A stretch of DNA of 64,000 bases from S5-327 sp965116015 (GCA_965116015.1 OZ220477.1:1364001-1428000); one strand, 5' to 3'. Shown: positions 8,828-18,358, counted from the first letter of the stretch. The notes: generated from the letters alone by a model not told the origin. Made by a program: numbers and translations.

Positions 8828-9653
8828 GGGAGGCTCCCCCAGCGAGGAGCTCAGCGATGTGGAGAGCGCGGACGCTCATTCCGCGCCGCTCTATTGCTCC
8901 GCGGATGTGCATTAGGCAACCGCAGTCGTTGGCCACCACTGTGTCGGCTCCAGAGCCAGCAATGTTCCGCAGCTTCTCCTCGAGGATTGCTGTCGATATG
9001 TGAGGGAACTTCACTGAAAACAGGCCGCCGAAACCGCAGCACGCGTCTGAGTTGCGCATCTCCTGCATCTCGACCCCCGCTACCCCCTCGATGAGGCGGC
9101 GCGGCTCTGCTGAGATGCGCAGCTCGCGCAGCAAGTGGCACGCATCATGGTACGTCGCCAGGCCCTCGGATGCTGCGCCCACGTCGGCTGTGCCGACAAC
9201 GTTGACGATATAGTCGCTCAATTCACGGGTCTTCTCGCCAACCGTCTTGGCGCGTTCGAGCGCGTCCGGGTCATTCTCGAACAGTTCCTGGTAGTAAACC
9301 TTCACCATGCTCGCGCATGAGCCGGAAGGAATGACAATCTGCTCTTCGTTCTCGAAGACGTCGAGGAAATGCCTGGCGACGTCGGCAGCTTCCGTGCGGA
9401 AGCCGCCGTTGAAGGCGATTTGGCCGCAGCACGTTTGATCTTCAGGGAACGTCACGTCGACGCCGAGGCGACGGAGCACTGTGACAGTAGCCTCGCCTAC
9501 TTCCGGGAAGAATTGGTCGACGAGGCATGTCGCGCAGAGGGCGGCACGAAACGCGGGCTGCAGGCGCGCCCTGTTTCGTGTTCGTCCTGACCCCGTCGAG
9601 GAGCGGCCGCGTCGTCGAGCCACGCCGACACAGTAACAGACGCCTAGCGCCAT
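8820..9653 (-). CDS. lutA: LutA-like CCG-domain (Fe-S) oxidoreductase subunit
   Basis: 277 residues from the first ATG, though the family-like sequence begins only at about residue 40 (CATCLVDQFFPEVGE). A GTG at 9623 is an alternative start. Two cysteine-rich CCG modules are visible: DQTCCGQIAFNGGF with PSGSCASMV, and YHDACHLLREL with DACCGFGGLFSVKFP. These bind an unusual Fe-S cluster in heterodisulfide-reductase-like proteins. It is the first gene of the lutABC-SDR operon and is divergent from the aldo/keto reductase, with about 120 bases between the starts. Confidence 0.93.
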   Translation of the reverse strand: MALGVCYCVGVARRRGRSSTGSGRTRNRARLQPAFRAALCATCLVDQFFPEVGEATVTVLRRLGVDVTFPEDQTCCGQIAFNGGFRTEAADVARHFLDVFENEEQIVIPSGSCASMVKVYYQELFENDPDALERAKTVGEKTRELSDYIVNVVGTADVGAASEGLATYHDACHLLRELRISAEPRRLIEGVAGVEMQEMRNSDACCGFGGLFSVKFPHISTAILEEKLRNIAGSGADTVVANDCGCLMHIRGAIERRGMSVRALHIAELLAGGASRG

Positions 9654-9770
9654 GACAAGAAGAGGGGGCCGGGGTTGCCGGGACGCCGTGGTACGCTTGC
9701 TGCGAATTCGAGACAGGACAAGGGAGCAGACGCGCAGCGCCGCTTCGGCTCAGAAGGAGAAGGGGCTATC

Positions 9771-10805
9771 GTGGAGTACCGCCAAGTAGGCAACACGGAC
9801 ATACGCATCTCGGAGATCGGGTTCGGAGGAGGCGGCAACGCAGGCCTGATGGTGCGCGGCGCGCGCGAACAGCAACTGCAGGCGATTAGCCGCGCCCTGG
9901 AACTCGGCATCAACTACTTCGACCAGGCGCCTGATTACGGCGATGGCGTTTCAGAGTCGAACCTGGGGCGCGTGCTGAAGGAGCTCGGGGCGCGTCCCTA
10001 CATCACGACGAAAGTCGAGGTGCGCGCGGAGAATCTCGACGACATCGCCGGGCACGTCGGCCGCTCGCTCGACGCCAGCCTGAAGCGGCTGGGAGTGGAC
10101 TACGTCGACTTTCTGCAAATCCACAACGGGCCGATGCTGTCGCAACCCGAACTGTCGGGACGCTTGTACACTCGCTTAGGGATTGAAGACTACCTGAAGA
10201 CAGGGGGCGCTCTTGAAGGCTTGCAGCGAGCGCAGACGAGCGGCAAGGCCCGCTACATCGGCTTCATCACGCGCGGCGGCGATGTTCAAGCGACCAAGAC
10301 GCTCATAGACACAGAGGCATTCAGCCTCATCAACGCCTCTACCCACTTGCTCAACCCGTCGGCGAGCATGCGGCCTCACGGTATGCGCGTCGACGCCGAC
10401 TACGGAAGCATCCTCGGGTATGCGGCGTCGAAGGGCGTTGGGGCTGCTATCTATAGCCCTCTCGCGGGCGGACTGCTAACCGACGCAGCAGTCGAGACGG
10501 GCGCCGCACACCCTCTTGCGCGAGCGCTCCGAGCGTCGGATGGCGATGGCGCCAACCTACGCAGCGCCCGAGCGTTGCGGTTCCTGTCGCGCAACCTCGA
10601 TCCCGCGCAGGACGACGAGCACGACCTCGCCGAGGCGGCGATTCGGTTCGTGCTGTCGCTCGAAGGGGTCAGCACGGCACTGGGCGGATTCTCAGACGTC
10701 ACGCAAGTGGAGAGCAACGCCGCCTGCTCCGGACGGGGCCCGCTTTCCGAGCGGAATATGGCGCGCGTCGAGATGGCTTGGCGCGCCAACTTCGGAGTGA
10801 AGTAG
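9771..10805 (+). CDS. Aldo/keto reductase
   Basis: 344 residues from GTG 9771, chosen because the family N-terminus MEYRQVGNTDIRISEIGFGG begins there and AAGGAG lies at 9754-9759; the open frame extends 32 codons upstream without family sequence. AKR active-site residues are visible: Asp and Tyr in NYFDQAPDYGDGVSESNLG, Lys in ITTKVEV, His in FLQIHNG. The C-terminal part (AIRFVLSLEGVSTALGGFSD) is the NADP-binding end of the barrel. Likely reduces or oxidises a small carbonyl compound with NADP(H); substrate unknown. Confidence 0.92.
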   Translation: MEYRQVGNTDIRISEIGFGGGGNAGLMVRGAREQQLQAISRALELGINYFDQAPDYGDGVSESNLGRVLKELGARPYITTKVEVRAENLDDIAGHVGRSLDASLKRLGVDYVDFLQIHNGPMLSQPELSGRLYTRLGIEDYLKTGGALEGLQRAQTSGKARYIGFITRGGDVQATKTLIDTEAFSLINASTHLLNPSASMRPHGMRVDADYGSILGYAASKGVGAAIYSPLAGGLLTDAAVETGAAHPLARALRASDGDGANLRSARALRFLSRNLDPAQDDEHDLAEAAIRFVLSLEGVSTALGGFSDVTQVESNAACSGRGPLSERNMARVEMAWRANFGVK

Positions 10806-10936
10806 GGTGGACTGACGACTCCCGCGCTAAGCAGGGCAATTGAGCTTTGCGCACCTTGCCGCGGGCGCGTCTCAGGCTGTGCGCCACGCTAAAGCGGGAA
10901 GCCGCTTGGATAGACTTGCTCCCTCGTTGCGGCTTT

Positions 10937-13519
10937 CTAGAAGACCTTCTCCCCGAACCAGTCAATCAGCGCAGCTTCGGGCCAGATGATGAACAGCACG
11001 TTGTCGGTGAGAACGAACTCAAAGAGGAACACGAAGCTCATCGTGATGACGGGCGCGAAAACGCGCCACGAGAAAAGCCAGTGAAACCGCTCCGGCACCT
11101 CCATCTCCCGTAGTCCTCTCGGAATCAGGAACAGCAGCGCCGCAAGGCCAGGAGCGATGCGGATCACCCACGTGGCAACGATCTCGAGCAAGCTCATTCC
11201 ACGCGTGTCGGGCCAACCCCTCAACGCCATAGTGAGCACGAAGACGCCGAACACCGCACTTACGACGATGATCGGCCACGGCTTCCGCAGTGTCGCCGTC
11301 ACCTGAGCGTCAACGACCAGACCCAAGGACATCGCCATCGCAATGGCCGCCGACGCGACGATCGACTCCACTACCCCTACTCCGACAGACGTTTCAATCT
11401 GAACGGGCAGCAGCGCGTTGGCGATTGCCGCGAAACTCCCGGTCGCCATAAGGACGCCAAGAACGACGCCAAGCGCGGCGCTGGCGCCGATTGCGACCGG
11501 CGCTTTTACCCCGCCTCGAGCCATAAGCGTAAAAGGAATATAGCCGGCGAAGGCAATCGCGCCCCACCGCAGCCCTACTGTGCCCGTAACGACCAAAAAC
11601 AGTAGGAAGCTGACGGTGATAAGAAGGGCCGCTTGCCTGGCGCCAGGCAGCGTGAGGCTGTGCATCCCTAGATCCATTATCTGGATATGCCGACCTGTTC
11701 GCTCCCGCAGGTGGAAGAACAGTTGCAGGAACGCCAAGGCGATAATCAGCACGGCCATAGCCCTGGCGAACATCCAGGATTCGACTACGCGGAAGCCGAG
11801 GCTTCCGATGAAGAATGCCGCGGCGCCAGCGATAATCAGCGCCAAGGGAATGTTGCGCAAGCTGAAGAACGCCTGCATCAGCGAAACGGGGGCTGGTCCC
11901 GTGCCTGAGCCTCCGGCGACGGGCGGAGCCGCATCCGTTGCAGTAGGGACGGCGACGATCCGGGTCTGACCCTGAGCTGACCGAGCGAAGACCAGGGCAG
12001 TCACGATAGCGATGACGATCAGTGAGATGGTTAGTGGCCGCGTGAATATACCGATATATGCACTCTCGCCGAGGCCCGGAATCGCGACGGAATCCACAAC
12101 AGAGCGAGCAGACTGGAAGTTCTCCTCAATGATGGGGCCGAGGATGACCCCGAGCAGCAGCGGAGGGCGCGGCCACTGGAAGAGTTTCATGATGAGGCCG
12201 ATGCCCGCAAAGACGAAAACGATAGGCAATGCCAGCCAGCTGGTCATTGTGATGACGCCGCCCAAAAGCACTATCGGCAGCACGATCCCTGCGATGACGG
12301 GGTAGGGAATGCGCGTCAGCTTGACGAACTGACCTGTTGCCGCGATGCCGAGCATCGTAATGATGAAGTTGCCGATGGCGAGTGTAAGCACCAGAAGGAT
12401 AACGACGTCGGCTTGGTCGCCGAGTAGGCGCGGGCCAGGCGTGAGGTCCATTGCAATCATTGCGACGAGAACGAACGCCCATGCCAAGCCGCCTGGAACT
12501 CCGAGCGCGAGCGTAGGAATCGCCTGGCCGGCCTCTTTCGAATTCTGGGCGGACTCAGCGAACAGCACGCCGTCGAGCGAACCCTTGCCGAACTGGCTCT
12601 TGTCCCTGGACCAGAAGATGCCAAAGGCGTAAGAGAGCCAGTCAATCACCGCGGCGCCGACGCCGGGGATAGCCCCGAGGATGACGCCAAAAATGGACTG
12701 CCGAATCATGATGGGCCATCGCATCAGCCCGTCCCGCGCACCGCGCACAACCTCACGTGTGCTGATGACTGCGTCTGGAGGAGCAACCGGTCGACGGGCA
12801 ATCGTGAGGTCGATAAGCTCCGGTAAGGCGAAGAAACCAAGAGTGACTGCGATGATCGGCAGGCCGCCCCAGAGCTGGGGCTGTTGGAAGACAAAGCGCA
12901 CGTCGCCCGTAATGGCATTGATGCCAACGGTGCCGAACATCACGCCGAGAGCACCTGCCATCAGTCCTTTCACCATGGCGCCGGCGCTCAGGGCCGACAC
13001 CATTGCGATGCCGAAGAACGCCATAGCGGCAATCTCCGCAAAACCAAATTGCAGGATTATAGGTTTGATGATGGGCACGAGTGCGGCCAGCACGATGGCT
13101 CCGACCAAGCCGCCGAGCGCTGAGACGGCGTAGATGGCGCCGAGCGTGTGAGCGGCCTTCCCCTGACGGGCAAGCTGATGTCCTTCGAGGAAGGTAACCT
13201 GAGTTGCGCCGCCGGGCAGTCCGAGCAGTACAGCGGGAATAGAGTCAAGTGTGTTGTTCACGCCCGTCATCGTTGCAAGCGCAACGAGTCCAATAGCGCG
13301 CTGATCTCCACGGAAAACGTCGACGATGAAAGGGATTGAGAGCGCCATAATGATGACGCCGCCAACGCCGGGGATGATGCCGGAGACAGCGGCGACGGTC
13401 ACTGCAGCGAATACGGCGACCCAGTAGATCGGCTCGCCCAAGTACGCAACGCCCTGCCCTATTTCAGTAAGGAAATCGCCTTCCAAGTCCCCGTCTCTCC
13501 TGGCGCTGTCGCGCTCCAT
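10937..13519 (-). CDS. Fused TctA-TctB permease of a tripartite tricarboxylate (TTT) transporter
   Basis: 860 residues, far longer than ordinary TctA (about 500). Residues ~1-500 are TctA: SGIIPGVGGVIIMALSIP, LGLPGGATQVTFLEGHQLA and GAIPGVGAAVIDWLSYAFGI, the two inverted G-P-G signatures of the family. A Pro/Ala linker (TDAAPPVAGGSGTGPAPV) at about 535 leads to a C-terminal half with many hydrophobic segments; its first ~150 residues look like the four-helix TctB subunit, and the remaining helices are unassigned. ATG 13519 is preceded by GGAG at 7 bases, so it is preferred over the start 21 bases upstream. It follows two TctC-type receptors on the same strand. Expected role: ion-driven uptake of a carboxylate delivered by TctC. 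Confidence 0.88.
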   Translation of the reverse strand: MERDSARRDGDLEGDFLTEIGQGVAYLGEPIYWVAVFAAVTVAAVSGIIPGVGGVIIMALSIPFIVDVFRGDQRAIGLVALATMTGVNNTLDSIPAVLLGLPGGATQVTFLEGHQLARQGKAAHTLGAIYAVSALGGLVGAIVLAALVPIIKPIILQFGFAEIAAMAFFGIAMVSALSAGAMVKGLMAGALGVMFGTVGINAITGDVRFVFQQPQLWGGLPIIAVTLGFFALPELIDLTIARRPVAPPDAVISTREVVRGARDGLMRWPIMIRQSIFGVILGAIPGVGAAVIDWLSYAFGIFWSRDKSQFGKGSLDGVLFAESAQNSKEAGQAIPTLALGVPGGLAWAFVLVAMIAMDLTPGPRLLGDQADVVILLVLTLAIGNFIITMLGIAATGQFVKLTRIPYPVIAGIVLPIVLLGGVITMTSWLALPIVFVFAGIGLIMKLFQWPRPPLLLGVILGPIIEENFQSARSVVDSVAIPGLGESAYIGIFTRPLTISLIVIAIVTALVFARSAQGQTRIVAVPTATDAAPPVAGGSGTGPAPVSLMQAFFSLRNIPLALIIAGAAAFFIGSLGFRVVESWMFARAMAVLIIALAFLQLFFHLRERTGRHIQIMDLGMHSLTLPGARQAALLITVSFLLFLVVTGTVGLRWGAIAFAGYIPFTLMARGGVKAPVAIGASAALGVVLGVLMATGSFAAIANALLPVQIETSVGVGVVESIVASAAIAMAMSLGLVVDAQVTATLRKPWPIIVVSAVFGVFVLTMALRGWPDTRGMSLLEIVATWVIRIAPGLAALLFLIPRGLREMEVPERFHWLFSWRVFAPVITMSFVFLFEFVLTDNVLFIIWPEAALIDWFGEKVF

Positions 13520-13612
13520 TCTGCTCCGCTTCGAGCACAACGCGACATTCTAACGCCGAACGCGCGAGGGGCAGCCTAGCGGCACTTGCCGCCGGTCCGC
13601 TCCTCTCAGGCG

Positions 13613-14878
13613 TTACTTCACGTACTTGTCGAACACTTCCTTCTGAATCTCGTCGATTGTGTCTTTCTTGTCGATGAACGCGTTGGTCAGATCAGCCAGC
13701 TCGACTTGCGCCACGTCGCCGTGAGTGAACGTGTTCTTGATGCCAGTGAAGTTCTGCATAGAGGCCGCGAACTCCTCGTTGGCCATAGCGTCGGCGAGGG
13801 CCTGGCGTAGCACAGCAGTCACATCGGCGGGGATGCCGGGCGGGCCGATGATGTTCTTCGAGGCGAAAATCTGCGGGCCGCGCATGGCCACCCACAGATC
13901 GAGGTCGTCGCCTTCCAAGTGCGCGTCGCCAACGTTCGGGCAATGGAAATCGGCTTCGCCGTTGAAGCCCAGGTCGACGCCGGGATAGGAGAAATCGGCA
14001 AACGGCTTGATGTAACCGCTTCCAGTCCAGCCGGGTCGCGTTCGCGGGTACTGGTCCCAGATAGTGCCGGAGACCCAAGAGTTCACGTCGCCGCGCTCAA
14101 TCATCACGTACTGCTCGGCTGAGCCTGCGGCAGCGAGGTTCCGAATCTCTAGCGGAACGTTGAACTTGTCGGCGATCCATCCTGTGGCGACCTGCGAGCC
14201 CAAGTCTGCGGGCGTCGGGGCCGAAGTGCCGATGGTCAACAGATAGTCCCCGTTCCATGCGCTCTCGAAGCAGTCATAGGGCACGTAGTCGCGAGTTATC
14301 CACAAGCCTTCTTTGCCTGACGTGATGCCGATCATCGTCACATCTCGCAGGTCGAACTGTGCGCCGGGTGTGAACTGATCGAACACGCCCGGGGTCGCCT
14401 CGATCCCGAGGGTGAGGCCATCGGGCTTGGCGTTCCATACGAAGTTCCGCTCGACGAGCACAGGGGTCATATTGGTTACTACGATGCGCGGATTGCCGGG
14501 AATGTACTGCGGCCAAGCGCGCGACATAAAGCGAGCCTGAGCATCGGTGCCGCCGCCGGGGTTGAATCCGACCATCAGGCGAATCGTCTTGCCGCTGAAG
14601 TAGCCCTCAGCATCGAAGTCGGGATCGACAGGGGCGCTGGGTTCAGGAGTGGGCGTGGGAACCATAGCCATAGCCGTCGGGGTCGCTGTCGGGGGCGGAG
14701 GCGTTACGCCCGGCGGAACCGGCGTCGGAGTCGGCGGAATCGGGGTAGCCGTCGGCACTGGCGTGTTGGTGGGACGCGGCGTAGGCGTGGGATCTTCCCC
14801 ACCGCAAGCGGCAAGCGCGAGGGCCAGCCCAAGGCCCAGCGCTCCTAGAGCCGCAATCATCTTCTTCTTCCTGAACAT
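13613..14878 (-). CDS. TctC-family solute-binding lipoprotein, copy 1
   Basis: 421 residues. The signal peptide (MFRKKKMIAALGALGLGLA) ends in the lipobox LAAC, so the mature protein should be lipid-anchored. A Pro/Thr-rich linker of about 60 residues follows (repeats of PTPTP), then the binding domain opens with YFSGKTIRLMVGFNPGGGTD, the TctC-type signature. A good GGAGG precedes the ATG. The protein is closely similar to the next receptor upstream, with the same linker design and the same segments RFMSRAW and FVWNAKPDG. It lies 93 bases before the tctAB fusion, so it probably supplies it with substrate. Confidence 0.9.
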   Translation of the reverse strand: MFRKKKMIAALGALGLGLALALAACGGEDPTPTPRPTNTPVPTATPIPPTPTPVPPGVTPPPPTATPTAMAMVPTPTPEPSAPVDPDFDAEGYFSGKTIRLMVGFNPGGGTDAQARFMSRAWPQYIPGNPRIVVTNMTPVLVERNFVWNAKPDGLTLGIEATPGVFDQFTPGAQFDLRDVTMIGITSGKEGLWITRDYVPYDCFESAWNGDYLLTIGTSAPTPADLGSQVATGWIADKFNVPLEIRNLAAAGSAEQYVMIERGDVNSWVSGTIWDQYPRTRPGWTGSGYIKPFADFSYPGVDLGFNGEADFHCPNVGDAHLEGDDLDLWVAMRGPQIFASKNIIGPPGIPADVTAVLRQALADAMANEEFAASMQNFTGIKNTFTHGDVAQVELADLTNAFIDKKDTIDEIQKEVFDKYVK

Positions 14879-15027
14879 CAGCGCCTCCTGACGGCTTTTG
14901 TTACCGGATACATATGGCGGCGAACATTATCGCGGGGATCTGCTCTTGTCAATTCCCTTATACCGAGGTCAATGGCTCGCCAGCGACTTCAGGGCGTTGG
15001 CGCTTCGTCTGATCTGCCGCTGAATAA

Positions 15028-15064
15028 GAGAGCCGCCCCTCTTAGAGAAGGAAGGGCGGCTCTC
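15028..15064 (-). terminator. Hairpin terminator after the upstream TctC gene
   Basis: Perfect 11-bp arms at 15028-15038 and 15054-15064 with a 15-base loop, 24 bases past the stop of the receptor gene at 15088. On the minus strand the stem is followed by TTATT, a weak U-tract. It may attenuate rather than end transcription, since the second receptor and the permease lie downstream on the same strand. Confidence 0.7.
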
Positions 15065-15087
15065 AAACAATACGTGTACGCGACCGG

Positions 15088-16347
15088 CTACTTGACGTAC
15101 TTCTCGAACGCCAGCTCCTGCAGTTCCTCAATGAGAGCCCCATTGTCCAGGAACGACTGCGTTGTGTCGTACAGCTCCTGTTGCGCCGTCGCGCCGTCCG
15201 TGAAGTTGTTCGGGATACCCGTGAACTTTGTCATGTTCGTCGCGAACTCTTCATTGGCCATCGCTGTCGACAGCGCATCACGCAGAGCTTTCGTCACCCC
15301 AGGCTCCATCCCCGGCGGGCCGATAATGTTCTTCGAGGCGTATGTCCTGGGCCCGGTGATAGCAATCCACGTCTCCAGTTCCTCATCGGTCGTGAAGTAT
15401 GACTCCGCTTTCGGGCAGTCGTACGGACCCTCGGCATTCGACCCCAGCTCGTACCCGGGGTACGACAGGTCGACGAACGGCCGCAGGAACCCATCAGCTA
15501 TCCAGCCAGGACGCGTGATCGGCAGCTGGTTCCATACCGTGGACGATGTCCAGCTGTTGACGTCTCCGCGCTCCAGCATGATGTACTGCTCGGCGGAGCC
15601 CGCCGCCGCCACGTTCTTGACCTCCAGCGGAATGTTGAACTTGTCCGCTAGCCAGGGCAGAGAGACGAGCGAGCCCAGATCAGCGGGCGTCGGAACGCTC
15701 GAGCCAACCGTTAGGACGGGGGCGGTCGCGCCGAACGCGGTATCCATACAATCGTACGGCAGGTTCCCCCGGATCATCCAGAACTGGTCTTTGCCGGAGG
15801 TGACGCCAATCATCGTTACTTCGCGCATATCGTAATGGGCTGCAGGGGAGATCTGGTCGAATATGCCGGCAGTGGCCTCGACGGAGATCGTGAAGCCGTC
15901 GGGCTTGGCGTTCCAAACGAAGTTCCGCTGCACGATATTCGGCGTCATATTGGTAACGACAAGGCGCGGATTGCCGGGAATGAACTCCGACCATGCGCGC
16001 GACATAAAGCGCGCCTGAGCGTCGGTGCCGCCGCCAGGGTTGAAGCCGACCATCAGGCGAATCGTCTTGCCGCTGAAGTAGTCCTCCGCATCGAAGTCGG
16101 GAGCCACGGGTTCAGGAGTAGGCGTGGGAGCCATAGCCATAGCCGTCGGGGTTGCTGTCGGCGGAGGAGGCGTTACGCCTGGAGGAACTGGCGTCGGAGT
16201 CGGCGGGATCGGGGTGGCCGTCGGAGGCACTGGCGTGTTGGTGGGGCGCGGCGTGGGCGTAGGGTCTTCTCCGCCGCAGGCGGCGAGCGCGAGAGCGAGA
16301 GCAAGGCTGAGCGCTCCCAAGACTGCGGCTCTTCTCCTGATGTTCAT
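15088..16347 (-). CDS. TctC-family solute-binding lipoprotein, copy 2
   Basis: 419 residues with the same plan as copy 1: signal peptide, lipobox LAAC followed by GGEDPTPTPRPTNTP, Pro/Thr linker, then YFSGKTIRLMVGFNPGGGTD and the binding domain. GGGAGG lies just before the ATG. The two receptors look like a gene duplication; the linker and first ~100 residues are nearly identical and the substrate-contact regions differ. A terminator-like hairpin separates them. The pair may give the one permease two substrate ranges, or differ in expression level; both are inferences. Confidence 0.9.
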   Translation of the reverse strand: MNIRRRAAVLGALSLALALALAACGGEDPTPTPRPTNTPVPPTATPIPPTPTPVPPGVTPPPPTATPTAMAMAPTPTPEPVAPDFDAEDYFSGKTIRLMVGFNPGGGTDAQARFMSRAWSEFIPGNPRLVVTNMTPNIVQRNFVWNAKPDGFTISVEATAGIFDQISPAAHYDMREVTMIGVTSGKDQFWMIRGNLPYDCMDTAFGATAPVLTVGSSVPTPADLGSLVSLPWLADKFNIPLEVKNVAAAGSAEQYIMLERGDVNSWTSSTVWNQLPITRPGWIADGFLRPFVDLSYPGYELGSNAEGPYDCPKAESYFTTDEELETWIAITGPRTYASKNIIGPPGMEPGVTKALRDALSTAMANEEFATNMTKFTGIPNNFTDGATAQQELYDTTQSFLDNGALIEELQELAFEKYVK

Positions 16348-16645
16348 CTGCTGAACCTCCCGTTAACTAGGCACGCAAGCCAAACGGGCAATGCGCCCGG
16401 AATTCGCCGCAAGCCTACCAGCAGCATTGCGGCGCGTCAACGCCCGACGCAGTCTCCATCACCTATGGCCATTCCTGAGGCTGGCCAGCGATGGGCAGAA
16501 TCCGCCCGCTCATGCGGAACTTGCCGCCTGTTAATGTAATGCTGCCCGTCAACGCCGTCTTCTCCAACGCACGCTCCTAGAGTCTGCTACTGTATGACTC
16601 GCAGAGAGCGACAGCCCCGAATCCACCCGTCAATGGGAGCCTCTA

Positions 16646-17032
16646 ATGGGAAGACGGCAGACGATCCACATCCCGGGCGTGCGCCACAACGCCCCAATCC
16701 CCTACGGAGCGCGCGTGGGCAACGTCGTGTACAGCTCCGCCATCCAGGGCATCAACGCGGACACTGGAGAACTCTCCGACGACGTGTACGAGCAGGCGCG
16801 GCAGTGCTTCCGCAATATGCGGACATTCCTCGAGCACGCGGGCGCAATTCCCGACGACGTCGTGAGGCTCACGTGCTTCCTGGCGAATCTGAACGACAGG
16901 CAGGCGCTGAATGAGCCATGGCTCGATCTCTTCCCCGACGAGAACGACCGCCCGGCGCGGCACACGTCGAGGTACGAGCCTCCGCCCGGCGGCATGAAGG
17001 TGCAGATAGAAGTAGTTGCTGTCGTGGAGTAA
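16646..17032 (+). CDS. RidA/YjgF-family protein
   Basis: 128 residues, the normal size. RidA proteins hydrolyse reactive enamine/imine intermediates or, in other branches, act on varied small molecules. Family features include GNVVYSSAIQGINADTGELS, QARQCFRNMRTFLEHAGAIP, VVRLTCFLANLND and the C-terminal KVQIEVVAVVE. The usual catalytic Arg of true RidA (in an R-x-x-V-x-V context near position 105) is not clearly present, so it may belong to another YjgF subgroup. The ATG at 16646 begins the family match. Confidence 0.85.
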   Translation: MGRRQTIHIPGVRHNAPIPYGARVGNVVYSSAIQGINADTGELSDDVYEQARQCFRNMRTFLEHAGAIPDDVVRLTCFLANLNDRQALNEPWLDLFPDENDRPARHTSRYEPPPGGMKVQIEVVAVVE

Positions 17033-17142
17033 TTCTGCTTCGAGAATACGTGTGAATGAAACCGCATGGCGTCATGCGCGTCCGCCTGTGCCGGCGCCTC
17101 TCCCAGAACGCCGGTGTAGGAACACGAGAATTGGTTTCGCAG

Positions 17143-17430
17143 CTAGTAAATGTCGAGTGTGAAGCGGGGCGCCGTCGCCCCTGTAGTTTTGTAGTCGAGA
17201 ATGGCGTTGGCGAGGGACTCCGCGACCGCTTCCTCGACGACCAGCACCGTGGCACCGTTGTAAGCGTAAGCGGCGTCGGCGGCGCCACGCTGATCAATCA
17301 CGATTCCCCAGTCGCCCGCGCCGGTCCATACCGGAGGCACGGCGAGGCGCAGGAGCTTGCCGGGGGCGAGGTTCCGCTCCTGCGCGATAGCTCGCAACTG
17401 GCGGCGCGCCTCCGGCGTTACTTCGAGCAC
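17143..17430 (-). CDS. HesB/IscA-like protein lacking cluster cysteines
   Basis: 95 residues starting at GTG 17430 (MLEVTPEARRQLRAIAQERN). The arrangement LEVTPEA...LRLAV..., then an internal YNGATVLVVEEAVAESL and the C-terminal PRFTLDIY, resembles the HesB/IscA A-type carrier fold. None of the Fe-S ligating cysteines is present, so it is unlikely to carry a cluster. The start lies two bases after the ancestral stop of the upstream broken SDR, so the two were once one transcription unit. Confidence 0.7.
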   Translation of the reverse strand: MLEVTPEARRQLRAIAQERNLAPGKLLRLAVPPVWTGAGDWGIVIDQRGAADAAYAYNGATVLVVEEAVAESLANAILDYKTTGATAPRFTLDIY

Positions 17431-17432
17431 CC

Positions 17433-18199
17433 CTACCCTCCCGCGACGACCAGCTCGCCGTCTTTCAGGTCGAGCAGTTTACCGGGCATCTCCATGGGAG
17501 CCTCAGCGCAGCATCTCCATGGGAGCCTCAGCGCAGAGGGTGAAGCGCGGGCCAGCGAAATCGGGACCCGGCATACGGTTGCGGGCCTCGTCGGGCGCGT
17601 CCTCAGTAGCGATCGCGGCCCCGGGGGAGATGATGACGACGCAGATGTTCGCGTCGCGCACCTCTTCGGCGTGGAACTTGGTGAAGGTGACGAGGGAGTC
17701 TTTGGCCGTTGCGTAGGCAAGAGCTCCAGGTGGGGTCAAGCCGCCGCCGCCGTGAAGATTGACGATGTGGCCGCCTCCCCCGCGCTCCATATACGGTACG
17801 GCGTGCTTGGACGTTAGGAACGTGCCCCGGAGGGCTACGCCCATCACTGTATCCCAGAAGAAACGATACGTCCATATCCTGCACTTTCGGCCAGCGAGGC
17901 TTGTCGCCCCACATAAAATGAGGAACGACTGCGGCGTCGTTGATGAGGACGTCGATCCCGCCGAAGCGCTCATTGACTTGGGCCATCAGGGCGCGCGCCT
18001 GGTCTTCGTTGGCGACGTCGGTAGGGACAGCCATTGCCTCAGCTCCCATCTCGCCGAGCTCCCCGAGGGTTTGCTGAAGCCGCGCCTCGTCGATGTCGGC
18101 GATGGCGACCTTGGCCTCCGCTTGGGCGAACGTGTGGGCGATGTAGCGGCCGATGCCTTTCGCGCCGCCAGTGACGATGACCGCCTTGTCCTTCAACAT
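17433..18199 (-). pseudogene. Short-chain dehydrogenase broken by two frame changes
   Basis: The ATG at 18199 with AAGGAGG upstream opens a clear SDR: MLKDKAVIVTGGAKGIGRYI, then VLINDAAVVPH. After KVQDMDVSF (about 17857-17866) the frame changes; the SDR continues one frame over with WDTVMGVALRGTFLTSKHA, GGHIVNLHGGGG and YATAKDS. Near the 3' end a perfect 25-bp tandem duplication (17486-17535) shifts the frame again and causes early termination at 17503. Removing one copy restores the natural end EMPGKLLDLKDGELVVAGG and a stop at 17433, two bases before the HesB-like start. Either a decayed gene or two sequence errors; the duplication makes real decay more likely. Confidence 0.85.
17486..17535. 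repeat. Perfect 25-bp tandem duplication in the SDR pseudogene
   Basis: Bases 17486-17510 and 17511-17535 are identical. Since 25 is not a multiple of three, the duplication shifts the reading frame at the 3' end of the SDR. It looks like a recent replication-slippage event, because no mismatch has built up between the copies. Confidence 0.95.
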
Positions 18200-18358
18200 A
18201 CCGCGCCTCCTTGCGGAGCTTGTGGGAATGGAGGGAACGTATGCGCTGAGAGCCGGGCCGTCAAGCGGAGACATTGCTCGAGCAACGCCCTCAAGGCAGC
18301 CGAGGCGCTGGACTCGAATGCGATGAAACGCACCTGATGCGAGAGCGAGGCGGGCTGT

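Noticed and set aside
8117..9094. 325-codon open frame on the plus strand
   Set aside because: It lies fully antisense to lutB and lutA, has no family sequence, and results from high G+C codon bias.
17143..17430. HesB-like gene as a second selenoprotein
   Set aside because: HesB-like selenoproteins are known, but this one ends in TAG, has no in-frame TGA, and lacks the redox motif.
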